A stretch of 64,000 nt of DNA, taken from the NCBI RefSeq assembly GCF_900302445.1, contig NZ_ONZF01000001.1:496001-560000 (forward strand), given 5' to 3'. This stretch comes from Palleronia abyssalis. Its GTDB lineage: Bacteria; Pseudomonadota; Alphaproteobacteria; Rhodobacterales; Rhodobacteraceae. Positions 1 through 8,922 of this stretch are shown here, in pieces; the first letter of the stretch is position 1, and each line of letters opens with the position of its first letter. A program made the position numbers and the translations under genes. The notes beneath the pieces were generated by a model. The model was not told the DNA's origin, ran no database searches, and saw only the letters and a list, made by a program, of their open reading frames with translations.

Positions 1-758
1 CTGGCGAATTCTCCGATCCACGGCAGGTCGATGGCGATGATGTCATAGCGGCTTGTCTTGCGGGTGGCGTCGCGCAGCGCTTCCTCGCGCAGGCGGTCGA
101 TGGAAAACGCGCGCTGGTGGATCGGGCTGCCGACGATCTGTTCGAACTGCCGCTTGAGGTTCGACATCGCCAGGAAGGTCGGGTCGCCATGCACCAGCAC
201 CTGCAACCCCCCGCTCAGCCCCAGAGGCTGCGCCAACGGAACGACGGGGCCGATCACCTGGCTGGCCCGGTACGAGCCCCCGAAGTAATAATCCGTGCCG
301 CCATCCGCGGGGCGCAGGTTCTCGTCGGCCAGTCGCGGCAGCCGGTCGGCGAACTGTCCGAAACGGTCGATCAGCTCGGCCGAGGGATGCAGGGTGAAGC
401 TTTTGCCCGTCCGGGTCTTGGCGCGCTGTTCGATCAGGCCGTCGTCGATCAGCTCGGCAAGGCGGCGCGTCGCGGTGGCATAGGGCACGCCCGAGGCCGC
501 GACGGCAGACGATGGCGTGACCATCCGCCCGTCGAGATAGGCCGCCATGACATGCGACGCGATGCGATGATGGGGCTGCGGCGCGACCCGCCCCACCAGC
601 CCGTCCATTTCGGACATCATGCTGTCGATGAACCCGATGGCCGCGCGCAGCTTCTCGGGTCCGCCCGAAAGGTCCTGCGGCGGCCTTGGCAGGCTATCGA
701 GGGTGTCCTTCGGCATCGGTAGCATCTTTCCCATTTTGGATGTTTCGTGTCGGTTCAT
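1..758 (-). CDS. Winged-helix / solute-binding-protein fusion regulator (3' part outside window)
   Basis: The gene runs leftward and leaves the window after 252 complete codons. No signal peptide is visible. Residues about 45-125 look like a winged helix-turn-helix of MarR or IclR type (segment VMAAYLDGRMVTPSSAVAAS, then ATRRLAELIDDGLIEQRAKT). From about residue 170 the protein resembles an ABC-type family 1 sugar-binding protein, ending at the edge with the typical stretch YDIIAIDLPWIGEFA. Start chosen at ATG 758-756, with GGAGC upstream. The architecture implies a cytoplasmic one-component regulator that reads a ligand through a recruited binding-protein fold. It is divergent from the sugar transporter operon beginning at 957, its likely target. 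Fused proteins of this kind occur in Roseobacter genomes, usually annotated only as extracellular solute-binding proteins. Ligand unknown. Confidence 0.8.
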   Translation of the reverse strand, partial: MNRHETSKMGKMLPMPKDTLDSLPRPPQDLSGGPEKLRAAIGFIDSMMSEMDGLVGRVAPQPHHRIASHVMAAYLDGRMVTPSSAVAASGVPYATATRRLAELIDDGLIEQRAKTRTGKSFTLHPSAELIDRFGQFADRLPRLADENLRPADGGTDYYFGGSYRASQVIGPVVPLAQPLGLSGGLQVLVHGDPTFLAMSNLKRQFEQIVGSPIHQRAFSIDRLREEALRDATRKTSRYDIIAIDLPWIGEFA

Positions 759-815
759 GGTCGCTGCTCCGGAAGATGACGGGTCTTTCCGGTGCAGGAT
801 ACGCCGCATTCATTC

Positions 816-843
816 AATTTGGATGTCTGATTATCCAAAATGG
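816..843. promoter_or_regulatory. Candidate operator: inverted repeat TTTGGAT-N8-ATCCAAA
   Basis: TTTGGAT at 818-824 and ATCCAAA at 833-839 form a perfect inverted repeat with an 8-nt spacer. It lies between the divergent regulator (start 758) and the transporter operon (start 957). The half-site recurs as CATTTTGGATGT at 732-743, inside the first codons of the regulator gene, as expected for autoregulation. The link to the fusion regulator is inferred from position only. Confidence 0.5.
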
Positions 844-956
844 ACATATTCGCTCTGCCCCGGCCCGGCTTCGTCGCCCATGGTATGCGTGCTGCGGAAG
901 GATACGCCGGGCCGAACCGGCTGCCCCGCACCGTCACACCAAGGGGAGGACACCCA

Positions 957-1925
957 ATGAAGACGATTCTCACGGCACTGGTCGCCACGACCGCGCTGAC
1001 CGGGGCGGCGTTCGCCGAAAGCCACACCGACACGATCACCGTCGGCATCACGCAGAACAATGTCGGGGTGGACAGCTATCAGACCACCTACGAGCAGGCC
1101 TTTATCGAGGCCGCCGAAGGGATGGACAACGTAGAAGCCGTCGTGCTGGACGCCGGCGGCGACGTGGCCCGCCAGATCGCGCAGATGCAGGACCTGATCC
1201 AGCAACAGGTGGATGTGATCGTGATCTGGCCGACCAACGGCCAAGCCGTGGTGCCTGCCGTGCGCGCCGCCAGCCAGGCGAACATTCCCGTCGTCGTGAC
1301 CAATTCGAACATCGCGGAAGAGGGCTTCGACTTCATCGCCTCCTTCTCGGGTCCCAACAACGTCCAGCAGGGCGCGTCCTCGGCCGAGCTAATGTGCGAA
1401 GCGCTGGCCGATGACGGTCAGGACCCGTCCGAAGCCACGGGCCAGATCGTCCAGATCTCGGGCCAGCCCGGCTACACCACCGCGATCGAGCGTCAGGAAG
1501 GGTTCGAGGACCGCCTGGCCGAGGCCTGCCCCGGGGTCGAGATTTTGGAGACCCAGCCCGGCGACTGGAACCGCGAGAAGAGCCAGCGGGTCATGGAGAA
1601 CTTCCTGGTGAAGTACGACCAGATCGACGGCGTCTATTCAGGCGATGACAACATGGGCGTCGGCGCGCTGAACGCCGCCAAAGCCGCCGACCGCGTGGGC
1701 GAGATGGCCCTGATCGGCGCGACCAACTTCGCCGTCGGATACGAGGCAATGGCGGCGGGCGAATACTACGGCTCGATCTACCAGTCCCCCGTGGACGACG
1801 CGCAGAACGCTCTGAAGACGGCGATCGCGGTGGTGAATGGCGAAGAGGTCCCGTTCCTCAACTACTTCGAGACGCCGAAGATCACCCGGGACAACATGGA
1901 CGAGTTCTCTAAGCCGGTCTTCTGA
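957..1925 (+). CDS. Sugar ABC transporter substrate-binding protein (RbsB-like)
   Basis: 322 residues. The N-terminus (MKTILTALVATTALTGAAFA) is a classical Sec signal peptide, so the mature protein is periplasmic. The rest is a Peripla_BP_4 fold as in ribose- and xylose-binding proteins: TITVGITQNN near the mature start, a central DVIVIWPTNGQAV stretch and YSGDDNMGVGAL late. ATG 957 was chosen because AAGGGGAGGA precedes it and the signal peptide begins there; the frame stays open upstream to 840. It is the first gene of the transporter operon and should deliver a monosaccharide or polyol to the permeases at 2791 and 3850. Substrate cannot be read from sequence. Confidence 0.9.
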   Translation: MKTILTALVATTALTGAAFAESHTDTITVGITQNNVGVDSYQTTYEQAFIEAAEGMDNVEAVVLDAGGDVARQIAQMQDLIQQQVDVIVIWPTNGQAVVPAVRAASQANIPVVVTNSNIAEEGFDFIASFSGPNNVQQGASSAELMCEALADDGQDPSEATGQIVQISGQPGYTTAIERQEGFEDRLAEACPGVEILETQPGDWNREKSQRVMENFLVKYDQIDGVYSGDDNMGVGALNAAKAADRVGEMALIGATNFAVGYEAMAAGEYYGSIYQSPVDDAQNALKTAIAVVNGEEVPFLNYFETPKITRDNMDEFSKPVF

Positions 1926-1996
1926 TCCGTGCATGAAACGGGCGCGCGGGCGAACGGACCCGCGCGCCTCACGATCACCCCGGGGAGGAGACCGGA

Positions 1997-2794
1997 ATGG
2001 CACGTTTGAGCGGCAAGGTCTGCCTCGTCACCGGGGCGGCACAGGGGATCGGTCGCGCCATTGGCGAGGCGCTGCTGGCCGAGGGCGCGCGGGTCTGTTT
2101 CGCCGACCTCAACGGCGACAAGGCCGCCCAGGTGGCCGAGGACGCGAATGCCGGGCTGAACGGGCGCGGCGGCGATGCGATGTCGGCTCAGGTCGACGTG
2201 CGCGACCGCGCGCAGGTCCGGGCGATGATCGCCGCCGTGGTCGAGCGTTACGGTCGGCTGGACGTCAAGTTCAACAATGCGGGCGTCAACAAGCCGATGA
2301 ACTTCCTCGACGTGACCGAGGAGAACTGGAATTTCATCATGGGGATCAACGGGCTTGGCTGCCTGATCGGAATGCAGGAGGCCGCGCGCCAGATGATCGC
2401 GCAAGGCGGCGGCGGAAAGATCGTCAACACCGCCTCGATCGCGTCGCGGCAGGGCTTCGACAACGTGGCACCCTATTGCGCGTCGAAATTCGCGGTCGTC
2501 TCGCTGACGCAATCGGCGGCGCGCGATCTTGCCAAGCACGATATCACCGTGACGGGCTTCGCGCCGGGCGTCGTGGCCACCGAGATGTGGGAGGAGGTCG
2601 ACCGCGACCTGATGGAGATCGGGGCCGCCGAGCGCCCCGGACAGGCGATGGAGGAATTCGCCGCCACGATCCTGAAGGGACGGGTCGCCAGGCCGCAGGA
2701 CATCACCGGGACGACCACGTTCCTCGCAAGCGGCGACAGCGACTACATGACGGGGCAGATCGTGATGATCGATGGCGGGATGACACTGGTATGA
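1997..2794 (+). CDS. SDR-family NAD(P)-dependent oxidoreductase
   Basis: 265 residues, the normal length for a classical short-chain dehydrogenase. Visible: the nucleotide motif TGAAQGIG (residues 12-19), NNAG (93-96), catalytic Ser147, and Tyr160-x3-Lys164 in YCASK. Asp37 after the second strand favours NAD over NADP. It probably oxidises the imported polyol or sugar. It sits between the binding protein and the first permease, and its TGA overlaps the permease ATG by 4 bp, so it is co-translated with the transporter. The family includes polyol dehydrogenases, glucose dehydrogenases and acyl reductases; the operon favours a sugar or polyol. Confidence 0.9.
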   Translation: MARLSGKVCLVTGAAQGIGRAIGEALLAEGARVCFADLNGDKAAQVAEDANAGLNGRGGDAMSAQVDVRDRAQVRAMIAAVVERYGRLDVKFNNAGVNKPMNFLDVTEENWNFIMGINGLGCLIGMQEAARQMIAQGGGGKIVNTASIASRQGFDNVAPYCASKFAVVSLTQSAARDLAKHDITVTGFAPGVVATEMWEEVDRDLMEIGAAERPGQAMEEFAATILKGRVARPQDITGTTTFLASGDSDYMTGQIVMIDGGMTLV

Positions 2795-3834
2795 GCAAGG
2801 TCGAAACCGAAACCGCCGCAAGCGCCAAAGGCCACGCCCCCGACGAAAGCGCGCCGGGTCCCGATACCAGCCGCAGCTGGGTTCAGATCATCTCGGCGCA
2901 GGGCATCCTGATCGCCTTCGCGGTGTTCCTCTTGGGGTTCGGTCTGTTCTCGGACCGGTTCCTGAGCTTCGAGAACATGGAATCCGTCCTGCGATCCTCG
3001 TCGATCATCGGGGTGATGGCGCTTGGCGTCACGGTCGTCGTGCTGTCAGGCAATCTCGACCTTTCGGTGGGCTCGATGCTCAGTTTCGGCACGGTGATGG
3101 TCGTCGATCTGCACGACAAGATCGGCGCGGCCCCGGCCATGGGCGTGATGATGGTGGCGGTGCTGGCCCTGGGCTGCATCAACGGGTTCCTCGTGGGTAT
3201 CCTGAAGCTGAACTCGCTGATCGTCACGCTGGGCATGCTGTCGGCGATCCAAGGGCTGACCCTGATCTATTCGGGCGGTCAAAACGTGGACATCGCGCCC
3301 TCGACCCAGAGTACCACCTGGTTCCGGGTGTTCGGCCGGGGCGACATCGCTGGCCTCGACATGCCGATCATCATCTTCGCCGTGCTGGCGATCCTGCTGC
3401 ATTGCGCCATCGCCTTCACCGCCTACGGGCGCCGTGTCTACGCGGTTGGCGGCAACCCCACCGCCGCCGTGTTCTCGGGCATCCGTCGCGGCCGGGTCGT
3501 GTTCTCGACCTACGTGATCTCGGCGGCCTGCGTGGGCTTCGCCTCGATCATCCTGGGCAGCCGCGTCATGGGCAGCCAGAACAATGTCGGCCAGGGCTAC
3601 GAGCTTTTGGTGCTGGCGGGCGTCATCCTGGGCGGCACGTCGCTGCTGGGGGGATCGGGATCCATCTTCAAGACCGTGGTCGGCGTGCTGATCCTGGGCT
3701 TCATCCAGAACGGGCTGCTGTTGATGGGCTATCCCTATTACGCGCAGTGGATCGTCACCTGGATCGTCATCATCCTCGCGGTCTGGCTGGATATCGCCGG
3801 CAAGCGCGGACGCCTGTTCTCACCCATCGCCTGA
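2791..3834 (+). CDS. Sugar ABC transporter permease (RbsC-like)
   Basis: 347 residues, BPD_transp_2 family (ribose/xylose type). A hydrophilic N-terminal tail of about 35 residues, rich in Glu, Ala and Pro, precedes about eight to ten membrane segments. Characteristic stretches are GNLDLSVGSMLSFG, LNSLIVTLGML and GGTSLLGGSGSI. Start ATG 2791 overlaps the SDR stop by 4 bp. It pairs with the permease at 3850 to form the membrane channel, energised by the ATPase at 4821. Confidence 0.92.
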   Translation: MSKVETETAASAKGHAPDESAPGPDTSRSWVQIISAQGILIAFAVFLLGFGLFSDRFLSFENMESVLRSSSIIGVMALGVTVVVLSGNLDLSVGSMLSFGTVMVVDLHDKIGAAPAMGVMMVAVLALGCINGFLVGILKLNSLIVTLGMLSAIQGLTLIYSGGQNVDIAPSTQSTTWFRVFGRGDIAGLDMPIIIFAVLAILLHCAIAFTAYGRRVYAVGGNPTAAVFSGIRRGRVVFSTYVISAACVGFASIILGSRVMGSQNNVGQGYELLVLAGVILGGTSLLGGSGSIFKTVVGVLILGFIQNGLLLMGYPYYAQWIVTWIVIILAVWLDIAGKRGRLFSPIA

Positions 3835-3849
3835 CAAGGAGAGCGACCC

Positions 3850-4824
3850 ATGCAATCCGGCCTCCGCTTGCTGACCCGCAACCCGATCTGGGTGTTCGTG
3901 GCCATCATCTTCATCTTCTTCTCGCTGTCCACGGAGCGCTTCTTCGACATCGCCAATTTCCGCAACATCCTGGTGCAGACCTCGACCATCGGATTGATCG
4001 CACTGGGCATGACGCTGGTGATGATCAACGGCAATATCGACCTGTCCGTTGGGGCCACGCTGGCGCTGCCCGCGTCGGTCACGGTGGATGTGATGGGCTG
4101 GGGCGCGTTCGCGGAATGGGGCAACTGGCAGATCCTGCCCGCCGTTCTGCTGGGCCTGCTGAGCGGGATCGCCATCGGCGCCTTGAACGGGTTTATCGTC
4201 TGGAAAACGGGGGTGGACGCCTTCATCGTGACGCTGGGGGCCATGCTGGGCATTCGCGGCTTGGTCTTCGTCTACACGCAGGAACAGTCGTTCTTCGCCA
4301 CCAACTTCACGTATTCCGACTTCGCCTATTCGGCCGTCCTGGGCGTGCCGACCCTGGCCATCGTGTTCCTGGTCTTCACCGTGGCGACCCACATCCTGCT
4401 CAGCCGCACGGTGCACGGATCGAACACCTATGCGGTGGGCGACAATCGCGAGGCTGCGGTGAATGCGGGCATCCGGGTCGGGCCGCACATGGTCATCAAC
4501 TTCATGATCATCGGCTTCTTCGCCGCGCTGGCGGGCATCACCCTCAGCACGCAGATGGGGGCCGCGACGCCCAATCTGGGGCGCGAGTTCGAGCTTTGGG
4601 TCATCACGGCCGTGGTGCTGGGCGGCACCAAACTGACGGGGGGCGCGGGCTCGATCATCGGGACATTCGGCGGCGTGCTGGCCATCGGGATGCTCAGGAA
4701 CGGGATGAACCTGATCGGGGTGCCGGCCTTCTACGTGCTGCTGGTTCTGGGTTCGATCCTGATTTTCGTGCTGTTCCTCGACAAGCAACTGAACCGCCAG
4801 GGTGAAGAGGAGATCCGGCTATGA
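3850..4824 (+). CDS. Sugar ABC transporter permease (RbsC-like), second subunit
   Basis: 324 residues, same BPD_transp_2 family as its upstream neighbour. Contains NGNIDLSVGATLALP, VDAFIVTLGAMLGI and VLGGTKLTGGAGSIIG, with multiple hydrophobic helices. It lacks the long hydrophilic tail of the first permease. AAGGAGAGC lies 5-10 nt before ATG 3850. Two different permease genes suggest a heterodimeric channel rather than the RbsC homodimer. The stop overlaps the ATPase start by 4 bp. Confidence 0.92.
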   Translation: MQSGLRLLTRNPIWVFVAIIFIFFSLSTERFFDIANFRNILVQTSTIGLIALGMTLVMINGNIDLSVGATLALPASVTVDVMGWGAFAEWGNWQILPAVLLGLLSGIAIGALNGFIVWKTGVDAFIVTLGAMLGIRGLVFVYTQEQSFFATNFTYSDFAYSAVLGVPTLAIVFLVFTVATHILLSRTVHGSNTYAVGDNREAAVNAGIRVGPHMVINFMIIGFFAALAGITLSTQMGAATPNLGREFELWVITAVVLGGTKLTGGAGSIIGTFGGVLAIGMLRNGMNLIGVPAFYVLLVLGSILIFVLFLDKQLNRQGEEEIRL

Positions 4825-6344
4825 GCGATCACGGCGACGACACCGGGTCCGTCCTGCGGCTGGAGAAGATCGTGAAGACTTTCCCCGGCGTGCGGGCCCT
4901 CGACGGGGTCGATTTCGAACTGCGCCCGGGTGAGGTCCATGCCCTGATGGGCGAGAACGGCGCGGGCAAATCCACGCTTATGAAGGTGCTGGCAGGCATG
5001 TATCAGCCCGACGGCGGCCGCATCTTCATCGACGGCCTGCGCTGCACCCTGCCCACGCCCATCGCTGCGAAAGAGATGGGCGTGATCCTGATCCACCAGG
5101 AGCTGAGCCTGGCCGAAGAGATGACGGTTGCCGAGAACATCTTCTTGGGCGAACTGCCCCGGTCGCGCTTCGGGTTCGTGGATTGGGGGGTCCTCGACAA
5201 GCGCGTAGGTGACATCCTGAAGATGCTGAACGTGGATTTCGGCCCGCGGACCAAGGTCAATCGCCTGTCCATCGCCAAGAAACAGATGGTCGAGATCGCC
5301 CGCGCCCTGACCCACGATGCCAAGGTCGTGGTGTTCGACGAACCGACTGCCTCGCTGACGGATGCCGAGAAGGTCGTGCTGTTCGACATCATAGGCGATC
5401 TGCAGGCCCGGGGCGTCGGGATCGTCTATATCTCGCACCGGATGGAGGAGATCTTCAAGATTTCCGACCGGATCTCGATCCTGCGGGACGGGTCCTATCG
5501 CGGCACGCTGATCACGGCCGAGACGGATGAGGACGCGGTGACCCGCGCCATGATCGGCCGGTCGCTGGACCTCAGCCGCGATGCCGGTGATGTGGCCCGG
5601 CCCGGGGACGTGAAGCTGGCGGTCGAGGGGTTGTCTTGCGGATCGCTCTATCAGGACGTCAGTTTCAAGCTGCGCGCCGGCGAGGTTCTGGGCTTCTACG
5701 GCCTTGTTGGCGCCGGACGGACCGAGATCGCCGAGACGCTGTTCGGCCTGCGCCGCCCCAGTGCCGGAACCGTGACGCTGAACGGCGAGGCGGTGCAGAT
5801 CACCTCCCCCGCCGAGGCGATCGCCCACGGTCTGAGCCTCGTGCCCGAAAGCCGCAAGGAACAGGGCCTTGTCCTGGGCATGAACTGCCGCGACAACATC
5901 ACCCTGCCCCAGATCGACAACCTGACCTCCGGCCCCTTCGTGTCCGGCCCGCAGGAGGTCGCGATCTATGAAAAGTACCGCGAGCGGCTGGAGATCAAGG
6001 CGCCCAGCTGGCGGGCGATGGTCAAGAACCTGTCGGGCGGCAACCAGCAGAAGATCGTCATCGGCAAATGGCTGTCGATGAAGCCCGACGTTCTGATCGT
6101 GGACGAACCGACGCGGGGCATCGATGTCGGCTCGAAGGCCGAGATCCACAACCTGATCCGCGAACTGGCGGCGCAAGGCCTGGCGGTCATCGTGATCTCG
6201 TCCGAGATGCCCGAGGTTCTGCGCGTCTCTGACCGTATCGCGGCGATGCATCAGGGGCGTCTGGTGACGATCTTCGAACGCGACGCGGTGACCGAGGATG
6301 ACCTGATCCAGGCGATCTCGGGCATTGGCGTACACGCCGCATGA
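4821..6344 (+). CDS. Sugar ABC transporter ATP-binding protein (RbsA/XylG-like, two NBDs)
   Basis: 507 residues, the usual length for a fused double-NBD sugar importer ATPase. The first NBD has Walker A GENGAGKST and Walker B VVVFDEPTAS, with the signature degraded to LSIAKKQMVEIARA. The second NBD has the degenerate Walker A GLVGAGRTE typical of RbsA/MglA, a full LSGGNQQK signature and LIVDEPTRGID. This division of one good Walker A and one good signature is normal for the family. It energises import through the two permeases. The stop overlaps the next gene's ATG by 4 bp. Confidence 0.93.
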   Translation: MSDHGDDTGSVLRLEKIVKTFPGVRALDGVDFELRPGEVHALMGENGAGKSTLMKVLAGMYQPDGGRIFIDGLRCTLPTPIAAKEMGVILIHQELSLAEEMTVAENIFLGELPRSRFGFVDWGVLDKRVGDILKMLNVDFGPRTKVNRLSIAKKQMVEIARALTHDAKVVVFDEPTASLTDAEKVVLFDIIGDLQARGVGIVYISHRMEEIFKISDRISILRDGSYRGTLITAETDEDAVTRAMIGRSLDLSRDAGDVARPGDVKLAVEGLSCGSLYQDVSFKLRAGEVLGFYGLVGAGRTEIAETLFGLRRPSAGTVTLNGEAVQITSPAEAIAHGLSLVPESRKEQGLVLGMNCRDNITLPQIDNLTSGPFVSGPQEVAIYEKYRERLEIKAPSWRAMVKNLSGGNQQKIVIGKWLSMKPDVLIVDEPTRGIDVGSKAEIHNLIRELAAQGLAVIVISSEMPEVLRVSDRIAAMHQGRLVTIFERDAVTEDDLIQAISGIGVHAA

Positions 6345-7189
6345 GGGTCGGTGTCGCAGGTTTGGGCCGCATGGGGCGGCCCATGGCGGCGCGGCTGATC
6401 GCGGCCGGACACGAGGTGACGGTCTGGAACCGATCCCCCGGAAAGGCCGACGGGCTGGACGCGACGTTTGCCGCCACGCCACGCGACCTGGCCGACCGGG
6501 CGGAGGTGGTCGTGACTATGCTGGCCGATGACGCAGCCTCGGACGCGGTGCATAGGGGTGAGGACGGGCTTTTCGCCGGAAAACTGGCGCACACTTTCCT
6601 GGAGATGGGCACAGTCTCGCCCGGGCACATTCGCAACCTCGACGCGACGACACGCGCGATGGTCATCGACGCCCCGGTCTCGGGCTCGACCCCGCAGGCC
6701 CAAGGCGGCACGCTGAAGATCATGGCCGGCGCGACCGAGGACGAGCTGACGCACCTGCGCCCCATCCTCGACGTACTGGGCGACCGGATCGAGGCGCTGG
6801 GGGACCGCGGCCGGGCAGCGGTGATGAAGATCGCCGTCAACATGCTGATCCACGGTATGAACCAGACACTGGCCGAGGCGCTTGCCCTAACGGATGCCGC
6901 CGGACTGGACCGGACGCGGGCCTTCGACATCATCGCAGGCTCGGCCGCGGGGGCGCCGATGCTGGCCTATCGCCGTCCGCTCTATCTGGATGAAGCCGCC
7001 CATGACGTCACCTTCGCCCTGGCCCTGGCGCGCAAGGACATGGATCTGGCCCTGGCGCTGGCCGAAGGGTTCGCGGTTGCGATGCCGCAATCCGCCACGA
7101 CCCGCGACCGCCTGGCAACGGCCGAAGCGGCAGGCTTCGGCGCGCGCGACATGGCGGCGATCCTCGCCCATGAAAGGGGAGAGACATGA
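6341..7189 (+). CDS. NAD(P)-dependent beta-hydroxyacid dehydrogenase family protein
   Basis: 282 residues of the 3-hydroxyisobutyrate / tartronate-semialdehyde reductase superfamily. Rossmann motif GLGRMG at residues 7-12, substrate-binding signature DAPVSGSTPQAQGGTL at 110-125, and the conserved catalytic lysine Lys163 in VMKIAVN. It probably acts on a hydroxy acid formed from the imported carbohydrate. Coupled by 4-bp overlaps to the ATPase before it and the ThuA-like gene after it. Confidence 0.88.
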   Translation: MRVGVAGLGRMGRPMAARLIAAGHEVTVWNRSPGKADGLDATFAATPRDLADRAEVVVTMLADDAASDAVHRGEDGLFAGKLAHTFLEMGTVSPGHIRNLDATTRAMVIDAPVSGSTPQAQGGTLKIMAGATEDELTHLRPILDVLGDRIEALGDRGRAAVMKIAVNMLIHGMNQTLAEALALTDAAGLDRTRAFDIIAGSAAGAPMLAYRRPLYLDEAAHDVTFALALARKDMDLALALAEGFAVAMPQSATTRDRLATAEAAGFGARDMAAILAHERGET

Positions 7190-7887
7190 AAGCAGCCCTG
7201 TTCGCCGGTGGTTGGGAAGGCCACGACCCCAGCGCCTTCGCCGACTGGTGCAAGGCCTTGCTGGAAGACGACGGCGCCGAGGTCCGAATCCACGACTCGC
7301 TGTCCCCCCTCGCCGACCCGGACGGGCTGCGCGACGTGGATCTGATCGTGCCGATCTGGTCCTCTGCCCGTTCGGCCCACCGTCCCGAATTCGGCAACAT
7401 GACGAAGGCCGAGGAGGACGGCCTGCTGACCCTCATCGGCAATGGGTGCGGGATCGGCGGCTGGCATGGTCACATGGGCGACGCCTTCCGCGACCGCCCG
7501 ACCTATCACTTCCTGATCGGGGGCCAGTTCGTCGCCCATCCGCCAGGATGGCCCGACAACCCGGTGCCTTCGGACGATTTCGTCGACTACGACGTGACCG
7601 TCACCCAGCCCGCGCACGAGATCATGTCGGGAATCGACAGTTTCCGCCTGACCTCCGAGCAGTATTACATGCTGGTCGACCCCTCGAACCACGTATTGGC
7701 CACCACCACGTTTTCCGGAGAGCACCTGTGGTGGATCGAGGGGGCCACGATCCCCGTCGTCTGGACCCGCCGATGGGACAAGGGGCGCGTGTTCTATTGT
7801 TCGATCGGCCACACGCTGGACGATCTGAAGGTTCCCCAAGTGACCCAGATCGTGCGGCGCGGACTGTCCTGGGCGGCCCGTCGTTAA
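7186..7887 (+). CDS. ThuA-like domain protein
   Basis: 233 residues matching the ThuA-like (class I amidotransferase fold) family found in trehalose, maltitol and other sugar catabolic operons. Seen: KAALFAGGWEGHDP at the start, NGCGIGGWHGHMGDAFRD in the middle, GEHLWWIEGATIPVVWTRRWDKGRVFYCSIGH near the end as separate family-like blocks. ThuA-like proteins act on oxidised (keto) sugars, but the precise reaction here is unknown. It is the last gene of the operon, overlapping its neighbour by 4 bp, which supports a sugar-oxidation route together with the SDR and hydroxyacid dehydrogenase. Confidence 0.85.
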   Translation: MKAALFAGGWEGHDPSAFADWCKALLEDDGAEVRIHDSLSPLADPDGLRDVDLIVPIWSSARSAHRPEFGNMTKAEEDGLLTLIGNGCGIGGWHGHMGDAFRDRPTYHFLIGGQFVAHPPGWPDNPVPSDDFVDYDVTVTQPAHEIMSGIDSFRLTSEQYYMLVDPSNHVLATTTFSGEHLWWIEGATIPVVWTRRWDKGRVFYCSIGHTLDDLKVPQVTQIVRRGLSWAARR

Positions 7888-8922
7888 GCCGAGGGTCCTG
7901 ACCGGCAGCTTCAGGTTCGGCCCCGACTACAGGCATTCGGAGGTCTGGCCAGTTGACCCGGGCCGATCCTCCGAACCGCCGCTTCATTCCGTGGGCGCCT
8001 CGCCGACCCACCCTGCCCGCAATGCCGCGCGGGTTCGAGGCCCGGCCCCTGGCGTCAAACTTCAACGGTCCGGGGGCAGGTCCCACCCTTTTTCGATTTC
8101 GCGGTCATGATGATGTCCGGGTCGGGGCCCCGGGCGCGGATTTGCCATTCCGTCGTTTCGGCATCTGCGATCTTTGCTGCCCCTTGGAATACGCATCGCC
8201 CCGGTCGTTGCGTCGCCCGAGGTGACCAAGATCGACCGCGCCGGGTTTATTCAGTAGCCCTGCCCTTAGGTATTGCAGGGCACGGGTCTGGCGACCCTGT
8301 CAGGAATACCACCCCCTCGCGCCGCTCAACGTCCCAACATATACACCGCCGTAATCGAGGGCTGTCGATTTCGCGCCATTCCGGCATGCCCTCAATGGGC
8401 AACGCGTTGTCTATATTGAGTGGACGCTCGCCCAGATGCCCTTCGACCGCCAGATCGTGCCGGGGGTACGAAAACCCCTGACGAAAGCAGATTGCGGTGG
8501 CGTCATGGCCCCGGTTGGCAACCAGCTTGCACCAACGATTCAGGCTCGCGCCGATGGGTGGCTTCGGTCATTGCCGTGGCCCCTGCGGGCAAGCCCAAAC
8601 TGCTGCCCTGCCATGCTAAACTTGCAGCAAGGGTCCATATTCCTCAAGCGGGTGTCAAATCTGCCATCCACGTTGCGGTGAATGCAAACTAATGCACTTT
8701 GGCAGTTCACTTCTATTCGACCTCCGCCCACGACCTGAACGAACGCGGCGGCGTTCCCGGACGACGTTCCAGATCGACGGCGGACGACGGCAACCTCACC
8801 CCGGACGGCACAGGACGTCAGCAAGGCGCCACGTGATCCACCGCACTGATGAACCGACGATCGCGGACGCCATAGACATTGCCTTCGCCCCTTTAAGGGC
8901 TTTCGCTGAACAAGGATTTCCC
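7888..8922. other. Gene-free stretch between the sugar operon and the hydroxyproline cluster
   Basis: About 1 kb with no reading frame that resembles a protein family on either strand; the open frames are short and low-complexity. The composition is more mixed in AT/GC than the flanking genes. Near 8243-8265 the minus strand reads GGGCTACTGAATAAACCCGG, reminiscent of IS5-group transposon ends, but no partner end or transposase was found. It may hold decayed material. The last ~100 nt should contain the promoter of the peptidase gene. Confidence 0.5.

Noticed and set aside
8243-8265. Possible end of an IS5-group element (GGGCTACTGAATAAACCC on the minus strand)
   Set aside because: No matching opposite end, transposase or target duplication was found nearby.
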